A stretch of DNA of 64,000 nt. Origin: JAWKMZ01 sp041391965 (lineage in GTDB: Bacteria > Bacteroidota > Bacteroidia > Flavobacteriales > Flavobacteriaceae). The stretch covers positions 186,001 through 250,000 of the forward strand of contig JAWKMZ010000002.1 in assembly GCA_041391965.1 (NCBI GenBank), read 5' to 3'. This document shows positions 63,927 to 64,000 of the stretch, piece after piece. The position numbers were made by a program, and so were the translations under genes. The notes beneath the pieces were generated by a model. That model saw nothing but the letters and a program-made list of their open reading frames with translations. It had not been told where the DNA came from and made no database searches. Within the stretch, counting starts at the first letter, position 1, and each line of letters opens with the position of its first letter.

Positions 63927-64000
63927 TTTATTTTGGATTTAAAAATTAATATTGCTTAACAATATTTTTAAACTTATTTAAGTTTGAGGTTTTTCTTTTT

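Overview
The window is about 64 kb of a low-GC chromosome from a member of the Flavobacteriaceae (Bacteroidota). This rests on sprA, porG and PorP/SprF-type genes of gliding motility and type IX secretion (T9SS), a giant cell-surface protein with a type B T9SS sorting domain, Bacteroidota TonB proteins, -7 boxes of the form TAnnTTTG with few Shine-Dalgarno sites, and the gene order porG-uppS-bamA-ompH-ompH-murI. No tRNA, rRNA, CRISPR array, insertion sequence or prophage was seen.

Layout. 1-743: 3' end of cytochrome oxidase subunit I. 843-7131: ruvB, a cytochrome P450, queG, a malic enzyme with a phosphotransacetylase-like tail, and ruvA. 7137-14393: sprA, the outer-membrane T9SS channel. 14452-19122: gcvH, a VanZ-like protein, two TonB proteins, and a RemB-like barrel protein with a TonB-C-like N-terminus. 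19264-24551: haem O synthase, two oxidase subunit III genes, a subunit IV-like protein, and a tightly overlapping Sco/copper-assembly group. 24681-31755: an export system with one ATPase, two FtsX/MacB permeases, two HlyD adaptors and one TolC-type protein. 31771-35733: tsaB, then minus-strand MscS channel, secreted protein, DUF1304, dodecin and Nfu genes. 36120-44242: a very large modular T9SS cargo gene followed by a PorP/SprF partner. 44385-49253: VWA lipoprotein, LytS/LytTR two-component pair and gamma-carbonic anhydrase. 49363-57553 (minus): envelope cluster murI, two Skp-like genes, bamA, uppS, porG, NAD kinase and a CBS protein. 57640-63875: pdxJ, hydrolase, methyltransferase, small membrane protein, trigger factor, clpP and clpX.

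Most of it is ordinary, well-conserved core genome. Three things stand out. First, the repeat region of the cargo gene changes abruptly at about 39.54 kb from roughly one-third to about one-half G+C, and over the next 2.8 kb it holds many frame breaks and stops, while no other gene in the window looks broken. This suggests imported or foreign sequence, a decaying gene, or a local assembly artefact. Second, two copies of a roughly 103-nt structured intergenic repeat (44278-44381 and, inverted, 49258-49360) each fill the gap between two convergent genes. They share ends and a central core but carry different hairpins at the same place. Third, three consecutive genes (15254-19122) share a TonB-C-like module with a paired-cysteine motif, the last as a fusion to an outer-membrane barrel.

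No convincing new defence or biosynthetic system was found.
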